A DNA stretch of 64,000 bases from Nemophila menziesii (taxonomy: Eukaryota; Streptophyta; Magnoliopsida; Boraginales; Hydrophyllaceae). Below the pieces are notes generated by a model that worked only from the letters and a program-made list of their open reading frames with translations, ran no database searches and had not been told where the DNA came from. Made by a program: the position numbers and the translations under genes. Position 1 is the first letter of the stretch, and each line of letters begins with the position of its first letter. The DNA lies in assembly GCA_029959085.1 (NCBI GenBank), contig JARWIR010000010.1, forward strand, positions 14,343,001-14,407,000. Reading direction: 5' to 3'. This document shows positions 48,229 through 61,276 of the stretch, piece after piece.

Positions 48229-49376
48229 AGTAGATTCAAGAGACTAAAACTATATTGTATACTTATGTTAAATTGTTGGCTCGAATATATGTTATGTTTT
48301 TTAAAATAATTTTGTAATAATGCATGATACAATGAGTGGGAGACAATATATTTGCGCTGTACGTATTTTATTCACTACAGTTTTTTTACCATAGGATTTT
48401 TCCTAGTAAAGTTTTAACGAGACATACCATATATTTTTTATCGTAAAGAGAACGATACACTCTACCTATGTCAATCTACTATTTATTGACTTTGGAAAAA
48501 AAATGATCAAATGAAAGTTCACCACCTTTGTTCACTAAATCTTCACCAACATAATATAGTAGAATTACAAGCCCACAAGTAAAGAAGGAATTGGTAGATA
48601 CTTAAATATTGTCATTTTTTTTTTCACCAAGGTTTTTTGTACTAAATTTTCCTGATAAGGTTTTAATAATGCAAACCATATATCATCACGTAACTCCCTA
48701 TTCAAATTTTGCATGGGTGAATATCTAAGGAAAAGAGTTACAAAATATTATTTTAAAGTTGATAAACACCAACAATGTACCCTAAAAAGTCACGTGTTGT
48801 AAAAATGACTTACAACAATTATGATGAAATAGACAGCTAATACAGACAACTGGATAGCAGCTTGAGTCTCGCAAAAATTTAAAACTACTTACGCTTTTAT
48901 ATAAATAGTTCGATATTGTTTCATTATATTATGTAAAAAATCCAAATTTTAAAGAGTAAAAACACGATATTATATTACTCTAAATTTTGATATATCGCAG
49001 TTAATAGTATGATAATTTCTATTTATTATTAGAAAAGAGTAAATATATTTACAATAATTTGATTTTCAATTGCAATAAAAACAAAAATCAAACAAAACAA
49101 ACCAAATATGAGAGTCTAGAGAATAAGAAACACTACTCGACTGAGATTTCCATCATTCCAAGCCAAACCAGAACTGGGTGTTTAAACCCCCACTGACACA
49201 CAAATCAGAGTTCCTTCTTGACACCAGAAAAATTAGGCCTTCCTTCAAAACCACAAACCATTGTTGCACTTCCGAGCAGTTAGCCTTGTGCCGTGAACCA
49301 TACCAAACACTTGATATTTAGTCTATACTCGAGTAAAACTTGAATCATTACCTCCATTCTACCTCCATTTTTGGGC

Positions 49377-49500
49377 TCACTTGAACTCTAAGTTTGCACC
49401 GATGCCTAAATCACATCCGGGATTAAACCTAATTTTTAAACCCAAATTTGGAATCCTCACCACCTTGGTCATCGCAAAACCACCAAGCCACTTGTAATCC
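49377..49500 (-). pseudogene. Unidentified coding-like end fragment, U5
   Basis: Keeps the frame and stop seen in U1 (KWLGGFAMTKVVRIPNLGLK ... CDLGIGANLEFK). Family not recognised. Confidence 0.3.
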
Positions 49501-49724
49501 CAGGGATGGTGGAGGAAATAGTGTGTTTTCAGATAATAAGGTTTTTTGTGTGATTTAAATCTAATATTTTTGTGTGATATACATTACATATAAATTTCAG
49601 AGATGGAATTTAGGGTTTTTTTATTTTAAATTTGCTATTATTAGTTTGTTGCCTCTAAGGAGAACATAGTAAGGGAATTGGGGTGAAAAAAGCTTCACAA
49701 CTGCTTCATTAATAGTTTTATTTA

Positions 49725-49960
49725 GGGTGCAACCCCGTGATACCCTTTATCTTTCGTCAAAGTGCACTAGCCGCCCTTTATCTTTAAAATTGTAACAAAA
49801 TGCCCTTTAATGAATTTTTTGTCACCGTTAGCCCTTCTTTCATTTTTTTTCGTTGACCGTTAGTCAATGTCATCTGACGCCACGTCAATGCCACATCACC
49901 GCCACATTTGCTGCATGACGTCATCCTTAGCTGAAAGTTTTTTTCCAATATGGCAAGGGA
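49725..49960. mobile_element. Lone MULE-type terminus, U5
   Basis: Starts GGGTGCAACCCCGTGATACC. It includes TTGACCGTTAGTCAATGTC, a stretch partly deleted in U1 and closer to the Pack-MULE terminal repeat. Confidence 0.6.
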
Positions 49961-50085
49961 ACTCTTCTCTTTTCATCTCCTTTCTTTATCCTAAAATCAA
50001 TTATTTACTCTCACTTTACCCTACCCGCTTTCCCAATCCCTTTCTTCATCTCCCGTCGCATGTTGACCTTCGTTCTTCATCTCCG

Positions 50086-50445
50086 ATGGCCGGTTTGAGA
50101 AACACGACAACATCATATCCGATGCTTGACCTTGGTAAGGAGGACTGGGTATGCTAATGTTGTTTACGATGCAAGGTGAGATCCTCATGGACGAATACGA
50201 ACCCAGGATGGTCGGTTATCGGGTGCTCGAAGTTTCATGCATCAGAGAGAAAGTATTCTTTCTTTTCCTAGTTCGATGATCCCATATGCTCTAGAGGGAG
50301 AGTGGCGATTTCCAGTTTGCTTAGGTCGTTTCCGCGGAAAGAAGAGGAAATAGGAGTGCTGAAATCTGTAGAAGGTAAAAATATTAAAATATGGCATGTT
50401 TGTTTCTATTTTTTGTTAGGTTTTATAGTCGCTCAGATGTTTTAG
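50086..50445 (+). pseudogene. GRF-type zinc-finger relic, U5
   Basis: The ATG is retained (MAGLRNTTTSYPMLDLGKED), then WVC is followed by TAA at 50155-50157, where U1 has a Tyr codon. Beyond it the frame that U1 lost is kept (NPGWSVIGCSKFHASERKYS), until a second stop in TTTTCCTAGTTCG. The lesions differ from those of U1, so the gene was whole, or nearly so, when the two long units separated. Confidence 0.65.
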
Positions 50446-51006
50446 GTCGGGATCATGCGTTTTTAGTGTTGATTGGGTATTCTTGGTGTTTGTGTGTTTC
50501 TGGGTATGTTTCGCTTTTCTTGGTTTTGTTTGTTGGTAGGTGATAGTTTATGTTAGATGTTCATGATTAGAGAATATTTTTTTGTAATTTTTTATTCTGG
50601 AATTTAGACAACGCGTGTTGGTCGGATTAAATTTCTAAAGAGTATTTGTTTATCTGAGATCCACTTTCTGCTGATTAAAAACGTAGTTGAATAGGTGAAG
50701 ATTTGGCCCCTTCACTTTTATGTATGTTACCCTATGGCCATTTATCTTCTATTGGGGTCTAAGATTCTCCATGCACCTAGGAGTTTAACACTTAACACAA
50801 ATTATCTCAAATTTCTCCACAAGTATATATAGTACTAAGATTAGCTAAGACTTATAGATAATGTCAAATAACTAAATAAGTCCCACAATTAAAACTTAAA
50901 AATCAAACAAATGATGTCTCTTAAGTCTTTAAATATATCAAAAAATCAGAGAGATGTGATAGATTATTTATACGCTAAGTAAATTCAAGGTCGACTGAGT
51001 AAAATC

Positions 51007-51570
51007 AGTATTGTGATTGTGATTCTTAGCTTCTGTTTAGAGTGCATTGAGGAGGGCCCACGCCTCTCCTTCCACAACTGGTTGAATATAGATATTTTTT
51101 CATATGTATTTCATAATAATCCCTTATTTGTTAACACCCACAAATGCAATTTTTGCTTTCTCTCATGGGTTATCAGAGAAAACATCGTTATACCAAGAAA
51201 TATCTATGTAGTTTGGAAAAAATTATTCTCACTCTAATATAACTCAAGATCTCCCTAGGGTTATTATCTTGCTGAGTGTAAAATACATAAATTTCTAAAA
51301 AGTGATCCATGATAAGAAGATTCGTTTTGATATTAATATCCTTTGGATTTCATGATTAATTCTCAAATATGTAATTGCTTTTAGCTTTCCAAATATTCCA
51401 AATTGTACAAAGGATAAATGTCATGATGATTTTTAAATCACAACCTTATTTGGAATACCTCTAAAGGATTTTAATAACCCATTTGTCGATTGGAATTGGA
51501 TTAGCCTCTTCTACTTGCATTTGGGATGTTGTTGTAGCCCAAATGCTGGCGTGAAGAGGATAGTAAATGA
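51007..51570 (-). pseudogene. LINE-type RNase H relic, U5
   Basis: Same two landmarks as in U1: EAWALLNAL near 51,048-51,075 and TIWNIWKAK near 51,380-51,420 on the minus strand. The frame is interrupted. Confidence 0.58.
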
Positions 51571-53609
51571 GAACATGTTCTACCTAGATCTATTTCCAAA
51601 TTGCATAAGTTAAATTTTTTATCGCTTGCACAGTTCCTTGATTTTTTTTTGGATTGCTCCTTTACAAAATAAAATGACGGAGTAAGAATGGGAGAGATCA
51701 ATCATAGTATCTTTCCTTAAAATGGCCACACTAAAAGGCTAATCACCCATGACCCCCTCAACAATAACCTAAATATAAAGATTTTGCAGAAATAAATTCC
51801 TCTATCAATAAGGCAACTCTAGAAAGAAGGTACAAATATGATATCATTCTAATGTGTTATGCTACATATTAATCCTTAACAAGTACACTCTCTATATTAT
51901 ATTTACTCTTCTAATTATACTAAATAAAGCATATGAAATCATGAGAAGCTTTTTTGCCCTTTCATTAATATTGTGTTTTACAGGCAACAACAATGAGCAA
52001 TAAAACAACATCTACCTTCATTTGAAATGTTGTTCTTACTAATAGTGGTATTTTGTTCTCTATTAAATCCAATTCAAAAATAAATAAATAAAATGTGGCG
52101 TCACTCTTTAACCAAGGGAGTAACCACCCTATGGTATGGGGGGAATTAAGGTCCTTATGACTTTCAGGAATCTTTTATACTCCTAATTTTTATAAATACC
52201 TTGTAGTTTTTAAAATATCGCTTCATGGTCCCATCATTTTTTTATTTTCGTAGATTTGATGTATTTATTTGAAAATTTATTCTTTATAAAAAGCATATGT
52301 TAATGGAAATTCACATAAAATACATAGCTCCCCTTCCCAATAAATATTCCTGGCTTTGTTCTTGATCTATATTACTCGTACTACTCTTTACCAATGTAAT
52401 GATAGATTAAAAGTTAGAAAGAATGCCAAGACCTAAAAACGAGTATCTCAAACCAAGTAGGAAGAAGATGATTCAACCTGCCTATTATTTTAATGAAAGA
52501 GTTTAAAGTTAGATATAGAATATAGTCATAACAGTATAGACCGAATACGTCTAGTTAATTATGGTTCTCATATATGTTTCTTTAAGTAGTTGTATCTATA
52601 GTTTTAGAATATAAGTCTCAAACTTTAAACTACTTTGGCTGGAGTAAAAAAGGTAATTACTTACCTGCACATCACCTTAACTATTATTTTCATGTTGTTG
52701 ATTATGGTTGTATCAATGTTTCTTATTCATCATCACTATGTAGGATCCACGGATAACCTTGAGGGTGAAGTCCAGTCCTATATGTTTGCCTAAAGTGCAG
52801 AAACCGCCCTTTATCTTTTTTTAGGCACAAAACGTCCTTTACGAATTTTTTTGTTACCGTTAGCTCCTTTTTCCATTCTCTGTTGACCGTTAGTCAATGC
52901 CATCCGGTGCAACATCACCGCCACATCACCGCCACGTATGCTCCACGTAGAATTTAGGTCAACACCATTTACACGTCATATATTTTTCAAATAATTTTTA
53001 ATTTTTATTTTAATTATCATTCTCTTCTTCTTTCTTCTTCTGCCGTTCCACCATCATCGAAGAACCCAAATGAAGGAAAAAACAAAACAAAAATTCTCCA
53101 TCGCTCACCTTTCCACACCAAGCCGCTCTATGTTTCCTTCGCCACCATCATCAACCGAATTGGATACGGCATCATAAATCGAAGAACACAAGTGAAGGGA
53201 AAAACAAAAAAAAATCTCCACACTCACCTTCCTGCACAAAGCTTCTCCCAGCACAAGGAATCCGCCACCGAACTTTCTCCAACTTCATCAATAGGTTTGG
53301 AGAAGACCCAAATTAAGGTATAAATCAAAAGATATATAGGAGCTTATAGTCAATTGTTTTCATAATATAGGGACATGTAGTGCTATTATCCCAAAAATAT
53401 ATATAGGGACTAATAGGGTAATTTGCATAATATATGCGCCTGTAGCATAAATTTTGCATAATATATGGATCTATAGTGCAATTAAAGTCACAAAATATAT
53501 AGGGGCTTATAGTGAATTGTTTTTGAATAATCTAGGGACCTATAGTGCAATTAAAACAAAAAACATATATATGGAGCAAAAGTGCAATTTTTAAATTGTT
53601 GATATGTAG

Positions 53610-53830
53610 GTGACTTTTTTTTTGCGTTTAAGCGTCCATTTGATGAAGCACGTGGTTAGATTTAATAATTGAATTATAGGTCCCTGTATTATGAAAATAT
53701 TTGATACTCTATTTTTTTTTGTGTAGGACTTGAACTAATGGTGTTTTTAGACATTGTACACTCTTATGCAGCAAATTGTGGGGTTTTTACTTTTTTATTG
53801 ATCAAATGATTGTTATTTTCATACTGGTAT
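53610..53830 (+). pseudogene. SBE3: Captured plastid branching-enzyme fragment, U5
   Basis: Exon 1 is eroded (GGTGACTTTTTTTTTGCGTTTAAGCGTCC), with the GTYG-region codons deleted and the acceptor changed to TATGTAG. Exon 2 from about 53728 keeps LELMVFLDIVHSYAA-like words but has lost the codons that followed. Confidence 0.65.
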
Positions 53831-53889
53831 TTTTTTAGACATGTCTAGATTCTATAATTGTTAATTGAAAAGACCTTTACTAATTACAG

Positions 53890-54080
53890 GTAGAGTGTTA
53901 TGTCATGCCTGCATTGGCAAAGGAGATTGTACCAAAAAATGGATTTTAAGATGGTGAGAGTATTTAGTTGTAGAATTCATTTATCTTTGTATTGTGTTGC
54001 TTATACTTTCAATTTATTTTTTCCAGTTATATCAGTTCTTAAGGGAAAGATTGAAGAACTTTAACTTCCGGTTGTACCCC
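53890..54080 (+). pseudogene. PRMT1: Captured PRMT1-type fragment, U5
   Basis: Exons are at about 53890-53950 and 54027-54080. VECYVMPALAKEIVPKNGF keeps the loop Glu that U2 and U3 lost. GGATTTTAAG puts a stop near the end of the first exon. Confidence 0.68.
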
Positions 54081-54101
54081 TATAATACAGAAATTGTAGA
54101 C

Positions 54102-54218
54102 CATCTCTAGGACATTTTTTTTAGTACATGAGAGAGCCACTTTGGACATGAGATTCGATCCCAGGACCTCTTAGCCTAACCACTAGGCCAACTATCGATC
54201 TCATCTCTAGGATATTTT
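54102..54218 (-). mobile_element. tRNA-derived SINE with target duplication, U5 only
   Basis: An 83-bp insert (54119-54201) is flanked by the 17-bp duplication CATCTCTAGGAYATTTT (54102-54118 and 54202-54218, one mismatch). On the minus strand it has TGGCCTAGTGG, a match to the polymerase III A box, then GGGATCGAATC, a B-box-like sequence at the usual distance, and an A-run at its 3' end. U1-U4 have the empty site. It is short for a SINE, essentially the tRNA-like head plus a short tail. It is not a tRNA gene, since it lacks a foldable acceptor and anticodon arm. Confidence 0.8.
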
Positions 54219-54739
54219 AACTAAAGTAATAACAAATTAGAAAATGGTGAATTAGTCATTACGAATTGGGCAAAACAAGATTAAACCCTTGCTTTATTTT
54301 TGAAGTTTCGTGAAATAAAACAATACAGAGTTTGTTTTGAATTAGAGTGCCATGCTAATTTGATAAAACGAAGATACATGATGTAACCCAACAATATGAC
54401 TTTAACAAAAGATAAGAATCCTCACAATCATAAAATTTAGCGAAAATGTTACGAAACAAAAATAGAATTCATCAATGCTATCTTACTCAACACATAAAGG
54501 AAAAAGATACAACAACACTAACATTTCACAAACAAATTATAAAACATAACTAAACTCTACAAAAATTAATCAAGCAGCTTAGTCTTTTCTCTTAATTGCA
54601 ATCAACTCAGCAAAAGTTTTCAATGTTCAGACTCAATTTACACGAAACTTTCTCAACTCAAAGGAGAGACAGTACATGTATTAACCCATCATTAAATCCT
54701 TTGTAAGATCATTAAAAGTCTCGATTTTCTTTTTACTCC

Positions 54740-55340
54740 TTAAAAACCCTCTATATCAACCGAAACTCTCATATAACCATCAAAATCAACTGGAACACCA
54801 TTACTAAGTCTCATTGTTTCAGAATACTATTCACTAGTTTCATTCCAAAGATCATAATATTCATCAAGAAAATGAGTTGAATATTTATCCTTTAAAGGAT
54901 AAAAATACAATACATCTAACTCATCTGTTCCAATATAAACATTACGTGCTTCATCGATTTTCTCTTTGAGTGTAGAAATAAGTGCTTCAGAAGAAGTATC
55001 TTTATCGATATTAGACCAAAGCACTTTATTTTTAGATTTTTCACCTCGTACAATATGAACACGGTCATAATCCCAGTTCATCCGTGAAGAAATAGATGAA
55101 ACTATATCCATTAATCTTCGAGATTTCCATATTAAATGTCATGGTCTTTGAACTACATATTCAGTTTCACCTTCACATACTCCATAATAGTAATTATCGG
55201 GCTCAACTAAATCAAACTTTATCATAATCAAAGTATCCTTAACATTCACTAATTTAATAGGTGTGGTTTTAAAATTCTCCACAAGATGGATATTTAATTT
55301 TTCTTCTCATGCCATTTACTCCAATCTTTCCAAAACTGTT
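54740..55340 (-). pseudogene. Captured O-fucosyltransferase-like fragment, U5
   Basis: The longest readable copy. A frame of at least 94 codons joins MDIVSSISSRMNWDYDRVHI to VRGEKSKNKVLWSNIDKD, TSSEALISTLKEKIDEARN, VYIGTDELDVLYFYPLKDKY and LDEYYDLWNETSE, because the ACACGGTCATAATCC site lacks the 1-bp loss of U1/U2. A change at GAATACTATTC then breaks the frame near the C-terminal WFSET segment. Confidence 0.68.
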
Positions 55341-56651
55341 TCTGATTAGATATTTACTGCCAAAACAATTCAAAAATAGCAGTGTAAGACTATATTACTC
55401 ACTCCTACAGTCATGACATAAAATTGTCATTCTAGGACTTGTATAAAATGATTTAAACATCATGGCTGTAGTTATAATTAAATCAGATAATTTTTAAAAA
55501 TTGTAAAAGTAATAAAATTAGGTAATAAATAATTTAATTTTTTTACCTTAAATTGGGTCTTCTCAAAGACGTTTGATGATGGTGGCGAAGGAACCATGAG
55601 TGGCGGCGGCATACTTCTGCCAAGAGCGGCTTGGTTTGTGAAGGTGAGTGTGGAGTTTTTTTTGTTTTTCCCTCCATCTGGCTCTTGGCGTATCCAAGCC
55701 GGTGCATCATGGTGGTGAAGGAACCATGAGAGGGGGCAGTTTCCATGTACAGAGAGCGGCTTGGTATGAGGGGAGGTCCGGTTGGAGTGAGTTTATTTTT
55801 ATTTTTGTGTTCTTCGATTGTAAAGCGAAGAAAAAGAAAGAGGGCTTAAATAAAAAAAAATTATTGACGTGTAATCATATCATACGTAGGTGGAGCTTAG
55901 GTGGCGTTGATGTGGCGCCAGATGACATTGACTAACGGTCAACTAACAAAAAATGGAAAAAAGGGCTAAAGGTGAGAAAAAAAGTTCCTAAAGAGAGTTT
56001 TGTGTCTAAAAAAAAGATAAAGGGCGGTTTCTACACTTTGGGCAAACATAAAGGGCGGTGCGGGGTGTTCACCCTAACCTTGACCACCTTGAAGCCAAAT
56101 CCTAGTATATATAGTCTCCATCTATGTTTTACCTCAATTAGACCAACTTAAGTGAGTAAAAAGTGATCCAATGGTCTCCTTGAAATCTGGACCAGTTCGG
56201 GTCTTTTCAGAAAAATACCTATAAACTCTTCAGTTCAACTATCATTTGCAAAATATTTCTTCTCACGCTATCTACATTTAAAGGGATATTTTGTGATTAA
56301 GTTTCATGATTATATTACTTACTTATTATTTGTCAAGAATTTTCAAATTTGATGGAAACATTTGTCCGACAATTTATTGTTAAGTTTCTAATGGTTTTTT
56401 TTGCTCCTTTTGCAACTTGTCTTCTGGTTTTTCATGACTTATTGACTTTCTAACATCATCTTGGGTTCATATATAGTCTATTTGTCTAGGAGTTTCTCAC
56501 TTATTACATAAATTATTTCAAATGACTCCAAAAGTACAACATGATACATAAGTAAAATTCATAATAAGCAAGGCAAAAGCACAAATGACAAAACAAAAAA
56601 TATAAAATATATTAAAATATAACTCTTTTTTAAACTTATAAATTCTCATAT

Positions 56652-56891
56652 ATGTCTTCCATGAACAAAATGCAAATGTTCTACAAAAAACACAAATGTC
56701 TTCCTTTAATTATCTCGACCACCTGTACCGGTGAAAGTGTTGACACTTTTATTCTATTTGACGCCACATCCATCGTTGTCAAATATGACGTTATTTTCAC
56801 TCTATCTCCACAAGAAAATAGAAACATCATAAAGGATAAAGTAAAACCAAAAAATCTAACTAATCTAGAAAACCAAGAAAACCAAAACTGA
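56652..56891 (+). CDS. Small ORF of unknown status, 79 codons, U5
   Basis: Same frame as U1 with a few substitutions (MSSMNKMQMFYKKHKCLPLI start; DTFILFDATS). U5 is separated from U1 by more divergence than U2, so its open frame is mildly more informative. Confidence 0.22.
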   Translation: MSSMNKMQMFYKKHKCLPLIISTTCTGESVDTFILFDATSIVVKYDVIFTLSPQENRNIIKDKVKPKNLTNLENQENQN

Positions 56892-57585
56892 GAATATCAT
56901 TATCATTTTGTTTGGAAGAGAATTTTAAAAAAATTGAGAAATCTTGGTTTAATTTTGTTTTTTTATAAGACCGAATAATAATCTAAACTTTGTGAATCAA
57001 CTTGTTGTGTATAAATACAAACAAAACCATTTAGCTTCATTGTTAAAACATTTAAACACAAAATAAAAAGTCATCTTCTTCTCTGGCACGCAGACTCCAT
57101 CTACACTCAGTAACACATACTCCAGATCTATCACACTACACTAACACATAATCTAGATCTATCTCAATACTAAGATGTTACATACTTCTACACCATCAGA
57201 AGATAAATTCTAAGAATTATCGGGTAAAATTTTGATATTTTTCAATTTTTTTATTAAAACGCGTTTTTAATTCGATCAAATCCCAAAAAATGATTAGTCT
57301 TTGGATCTAGTTTTTTTACTTCTAAAAACCTGATTTTAATCAAATAGAAAAACCTAATTATTTTTAACTTCTAAAAATCTAATTCTAATCAAATTTAAAT
57401 TGGATCAGTTTGTGATTCTGTATCTCACTAAACATTATAAACCTTGAGATGTTAAACTTTTTCAAGGTATAGTTACTTACTTGATTTAGAACTTTTTATA
57501 ACTTTCTAAAAGAATCCAATTTAAATATTCGTAATTAAAACTTACACCAGTTGCTCATATATACAACTAGTTGTTCATCTTGTAT

Positions 57586-57620
<35 letters not shown>

Positions 57621-57907
57621 TTTTTTTGTTAATATTAAATTTCTAAATATATTTATTTATATATATTTTTTAATTTTCTATATGTTTATTTGTATACACT
57701 TTTGCTATTAGTAATTAATTTTTTTGTCAAATATTAAAATATAAATTTTATATTATAATTCTTTGAATCTAGGATGTTTTATTCATTATAATATTTAAAT
57801 AATTATTAAATTATATGTGAAATTTAATATATTAAATATAGATAATTTCTAATATATTTAAGAATTTTGATCATAGGTTGCTTAACATAATATAGATTTG
57901 GAATTAT

Positions 57908-58317
57908 GTCAAACACACGTCAACAAAAAAAGATCGATAAACATGTCATTTCAATCAAACATCAATATCATTACTGGCTAGTGGTAAGATTTTTACTTGA
58001 TAATCTAGATTAAATTTTCTTATATTCACTAATTGTTTTGTTTGAATGTAATTTTGATGTATGGATAAGTTTATAAAATTAAATTAAATAAAAAAAAATG
58101 AAACATAACTGATCACTCTCCTATTTCTTTTCTTTTTTTATGCACATAGGAAGAGTCTGGTGAGGATTTGATCACAACTATGCAGTCTGTTGGATTGGAC
58201 AACTATGTTGAGCCACTTCGCTTGTACCTTCAAGGATACCGTGAAAATATAGAAGCAGCTCATCGTGCACGTGGACGGAGTAATGAGTCATCTGGTGGCA
58301 TAGGCCAAGGCCAATGA
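57908..58317 (+). pseudogene. NF-YB: NF-YB relic, U5
   Basis: The possible first exon begins at ATG 57908 (MSNTRQQKKIDKHV...; one codon is shortened by a 3-bp loss). The C-terminal block from about 58,148 reads EESGEDLITTMQSVGLDNYV, EPLRLYLQGYRENIEAAHRA and RGRSNESSGGIGQGQ, then a TGA made by AAGG changing to AATG. The upstream core exon is deleted, and the scar reads ATGCACATAGG. Confidence 0.68.
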
Positions 58318-60052
58318 GTGATGGAAGGAGTAGGAAAAAGAGGCTTTTCAGGTTGTAATATAAGTAGTTTTGATTTGATTTGTGTGTGTAATATTGTAAT
58401 TTATATGTTGTGACCGAGTGAGTTTATTCAACAACAAAATATGATTAAGCTTTGTCTGAATGCTTTCTTCTTTTTACTTCCTACTTCTTGTGGCTAGAAT
58501 GGAAGTTCGAATATATAAGAGAATTGAGGAGGTTGTTACTAGCAAACTAACTGTGGATATTAAGAACTTTAAATGCTTTAATTTCTCAATAACTGGCCAA
58601 GAAGTTTATTTATATCTCTGAGTTTTGTAGCTACAAAACACTTCCCTTCAACGAAAGTTGCATATTTATCCTAATTAACGGAATCTAATATTGTGCACAA
58701 TTACACTAGTCCAAATGAAAGGTAAAAAATGGGATTCATGTAAAAGTAATTTGAGTATTTTCCTTTTTTGTTAAATTCGTATTATTTTCATAGGATGGTA
58801 TCCATGGCCTTCAAAGTTGTGAAAAAAATCTTCAAAAGTGCACGCTAATACAAGTGACAGAAATGTCGTGTGTGCTAAAGACATACTTTATTCGATTTGG
58901 TTGTTTATCTTCGGTTGACAAAAAAAAGTTGTTTCTCTTATTAATTTTTTCCCTTGTACTTTTTTTTGGATTTGAATTCTTCAATTTATCTTGTATAATC
59001 TTGTAGTCAAGTAGTGCTGTTATTTGTTTTCTTTTTTGTATAGTTTTGAGTGTCAAAGTCATTTTATGTAGTGTTATTTATGTAAATGCATAACTTATAT
59101 TTGTTTCATAATTAGAAAGTTTAGTTAGGTCAAATCCCTTATCCAAACAAAACAACGATACATTAACATTAATATATGATAGGTCAAAGTAATCAAGGAA
59201 CTTTCATTAATATGACAAATCAACCAAAATATACTTTTAATTAAACATTAAATAATAGCACCAAATAATATGAAATACACCAAATAAATTTTTATGTATT
59301 GATGAAATGAACAAAAAAAAGTTTTATGTACTACTAAAATACACAAAAACCAAAATTTTGTGTTACTGAAAAACACAATATCACAATGGATAAGACCGAA
59401 AGAAAAGCCATGATTTGGTACTTTAGGTAATACACAAACTGAGTTTTGTGAATTACTAATATACACACAATCACAAAAGGACTGGATTGAACGTGAATTT
59501 ATGATTCTATGTTATTATTATTATGAATTTGGATAAGTATACTACTACTATTTTATTAATTTCAATTCCGCTTATACATTTTTTTGTGCGTGTATGTTTT
59601 TTCCCAAGTTAACTGCACCATGGGTCCATCCCTATGGTAGTATTCCTTTCTGATAGTTAGGAGACACGTGCCATCATTATTAGGTAATATTTATCCTTAT
59701 CAAGTAATGTTGACTTCTAAGCCCTCTCCCTCGAGGTACCATTCCTCATATGAACTCACCTCATAATATATAGTCTTCAGAAACTCGATACCGTCCTTGA
59801 ACTGTCCATAATTTCAAAGGGTTATCTGATAAGTCAAAAGTTAATCTGACCATTGATAATGGTAAAAGTCCACGTTTTATTTATCCACGTTATGCGTCAA
59901 CCTAAAATGAGTAAGTAAAACAAATGTCTTATCCAGGGATCACCCAGGGTCAATGATTTCCTTACATAGTTGCTATAGAAAGCCTACATGTCTTAGTTTA
60001 AATCACACCCACATTTCCCTCAACAACAAATATACAACACAATATGGAGTAA

Positions 60053-61030
60053 GAAGGGTGTATTCAATATAGAGTCTATTAGTTTTTTTTTTGTATTTCA
60101 AAAGTCTAGAGGTATTGATTTCATATTTTAAATAATATGTTAATTTTATTGATGTTCCGGATTTTGAACAAGCTTTAAAAATCTCGTGTTATTCAAAATT
60201 TTAAGGAATTATAATGATTTAATTAATTAATGAATATTATAGAATTTTAAAGAACAAATTTTTTATTTTAAAATCTATCCTTTTAACTAGAGATTTTGAT
60301 GGATTTATTTTTTGATAAACTTCTAACAAATTCAAAAAGACAACAAATAATTATTCATTCTATATTTTTCATGTGAGACTTTGAAAGAAAAAGAATAACA
60401 TAAAGAAATTAGCCGTAAAATTTTAAATCTCATTCATGCTAGTAATATTATTTATATAAGATCTCAATTAAAAGATCTAAATGAAAAAAAATTATGTAAA
60501 AAAATTAATTAAAAAACTCACGTTATACTTTTATTAAAAAACTCATTTTATACTTTTCAAGCAAAAAAATGACATGAAAAGTCAAGTGGTTATTATTTAC
60601 AAAAAACAAGTTTTATTTCTTTTGCACAAATAAGTTTAAGTTACTACTATATATATATCTCTTGCTTAAGAATTATTTGGTAGTGATTTTTATAAAAAAA
60701 TAAATTATAATGGTTTAAATTGAAGGTACCGAGTACATCGAAAAATAAAAATCAGTTAAATACCATTCAAACGTGTTGAATTACGTAATAAGCCCATCCT
60801 AAAATTATTTATATAAAATATTAAATTTTACATGTAACTAAGTATTGTTAGAGTTTGTTAGAGTCTATAAACTCTATTGAAATCTATTAGAATCTGTCCT
60901 AAAATTCAATAAAATCTATTGAAAGTCTTTTAAAATAATAAGAGTTTATGAAGTAAAAAAACTCCAACAAAATCTATGTATTTTATAAACTCTTCTGAAA
61001 AAATTTAAAATATGGAGTGAATACACCCCC
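60053..61030. mobile_element. Harbinger-like element, U5
   Basis: TAA at 60050-60052 and 61031-61033, 978 bp, with ends GAAGGGTGTATTCAATA and GTGAATACACCCCC. Confidence 0.7.
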
Positions 61031-61276
61031 TAAGGGAGAGATCAATCCTATGGAATTCTCTTAAAATAGCCACGCTAAATGGGTAATATTTCATGATCCC
61101 CTCCATAATCACCTAAAATTAAGGCTTGCCTGAAATAAATTTTACTATTTATTATGGCAACCCTAGAAAGCAGGTATAAATGAGATATTATCCCAACTTG
61201 ATATGTTATACATTATTCGTTTACATAAACACTAACTCTATAATATTATACGACTAATTACACTGAATAGAGTATA

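Larger units (their letters stand above)
48655..52205. repeat. 3.5-kb segment, U5 copy
   Basis: Collinear with 1441-4940. It holds the same order of relics with clear sequence drift, more than between the recent a segments. AT-rich parts with no feature seen are 48655-49376 and 50446-51006. The old unit-start duplicate is at about 51675-52085, and the near-empty Harbinger-type site reads GGAGTAAGAATGGGAGAG. Confidence 0.85.
52763..56074. mobile_element. Pack-MULE, U5 copy
   Basis: TAACCTTGA at 52754-52762 and 56075-56083. The left end is altered (GGGTGAAGTCCAGTCC, with a short deletion). The TIRs are about 52763-53320 and 55545-56074. This copy also carries the SINE and has lost about 223 bp of the interior just before it. 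Confidence 0.88.
47202..61276. repeat. Macrosatellite unit U5 (long form)
   Basis: Long unit with the same 3.5-kb segment as U1. Private features are a 37-bp tandem duplication (48155-48228), a SINE insertion (54119-54201), loss of about 223 bp just before that SINE, and deletion of the 61-bp promoter repeats near 56,990. Its right part is U1/U2-like, so the U5-U6 boundary corresponds to the U1-U2 boundary of an older multi-unit repeat. Confidence 0.95.

Noticed and set aside
54125..54201. A tRNA gene on the minus strand
   Set aside because: A-box and B-box motifs are present, but no acceptor stem or anticodon arm can be built, and the copy has an A-tail and a target duplication. A SINE explains it better.
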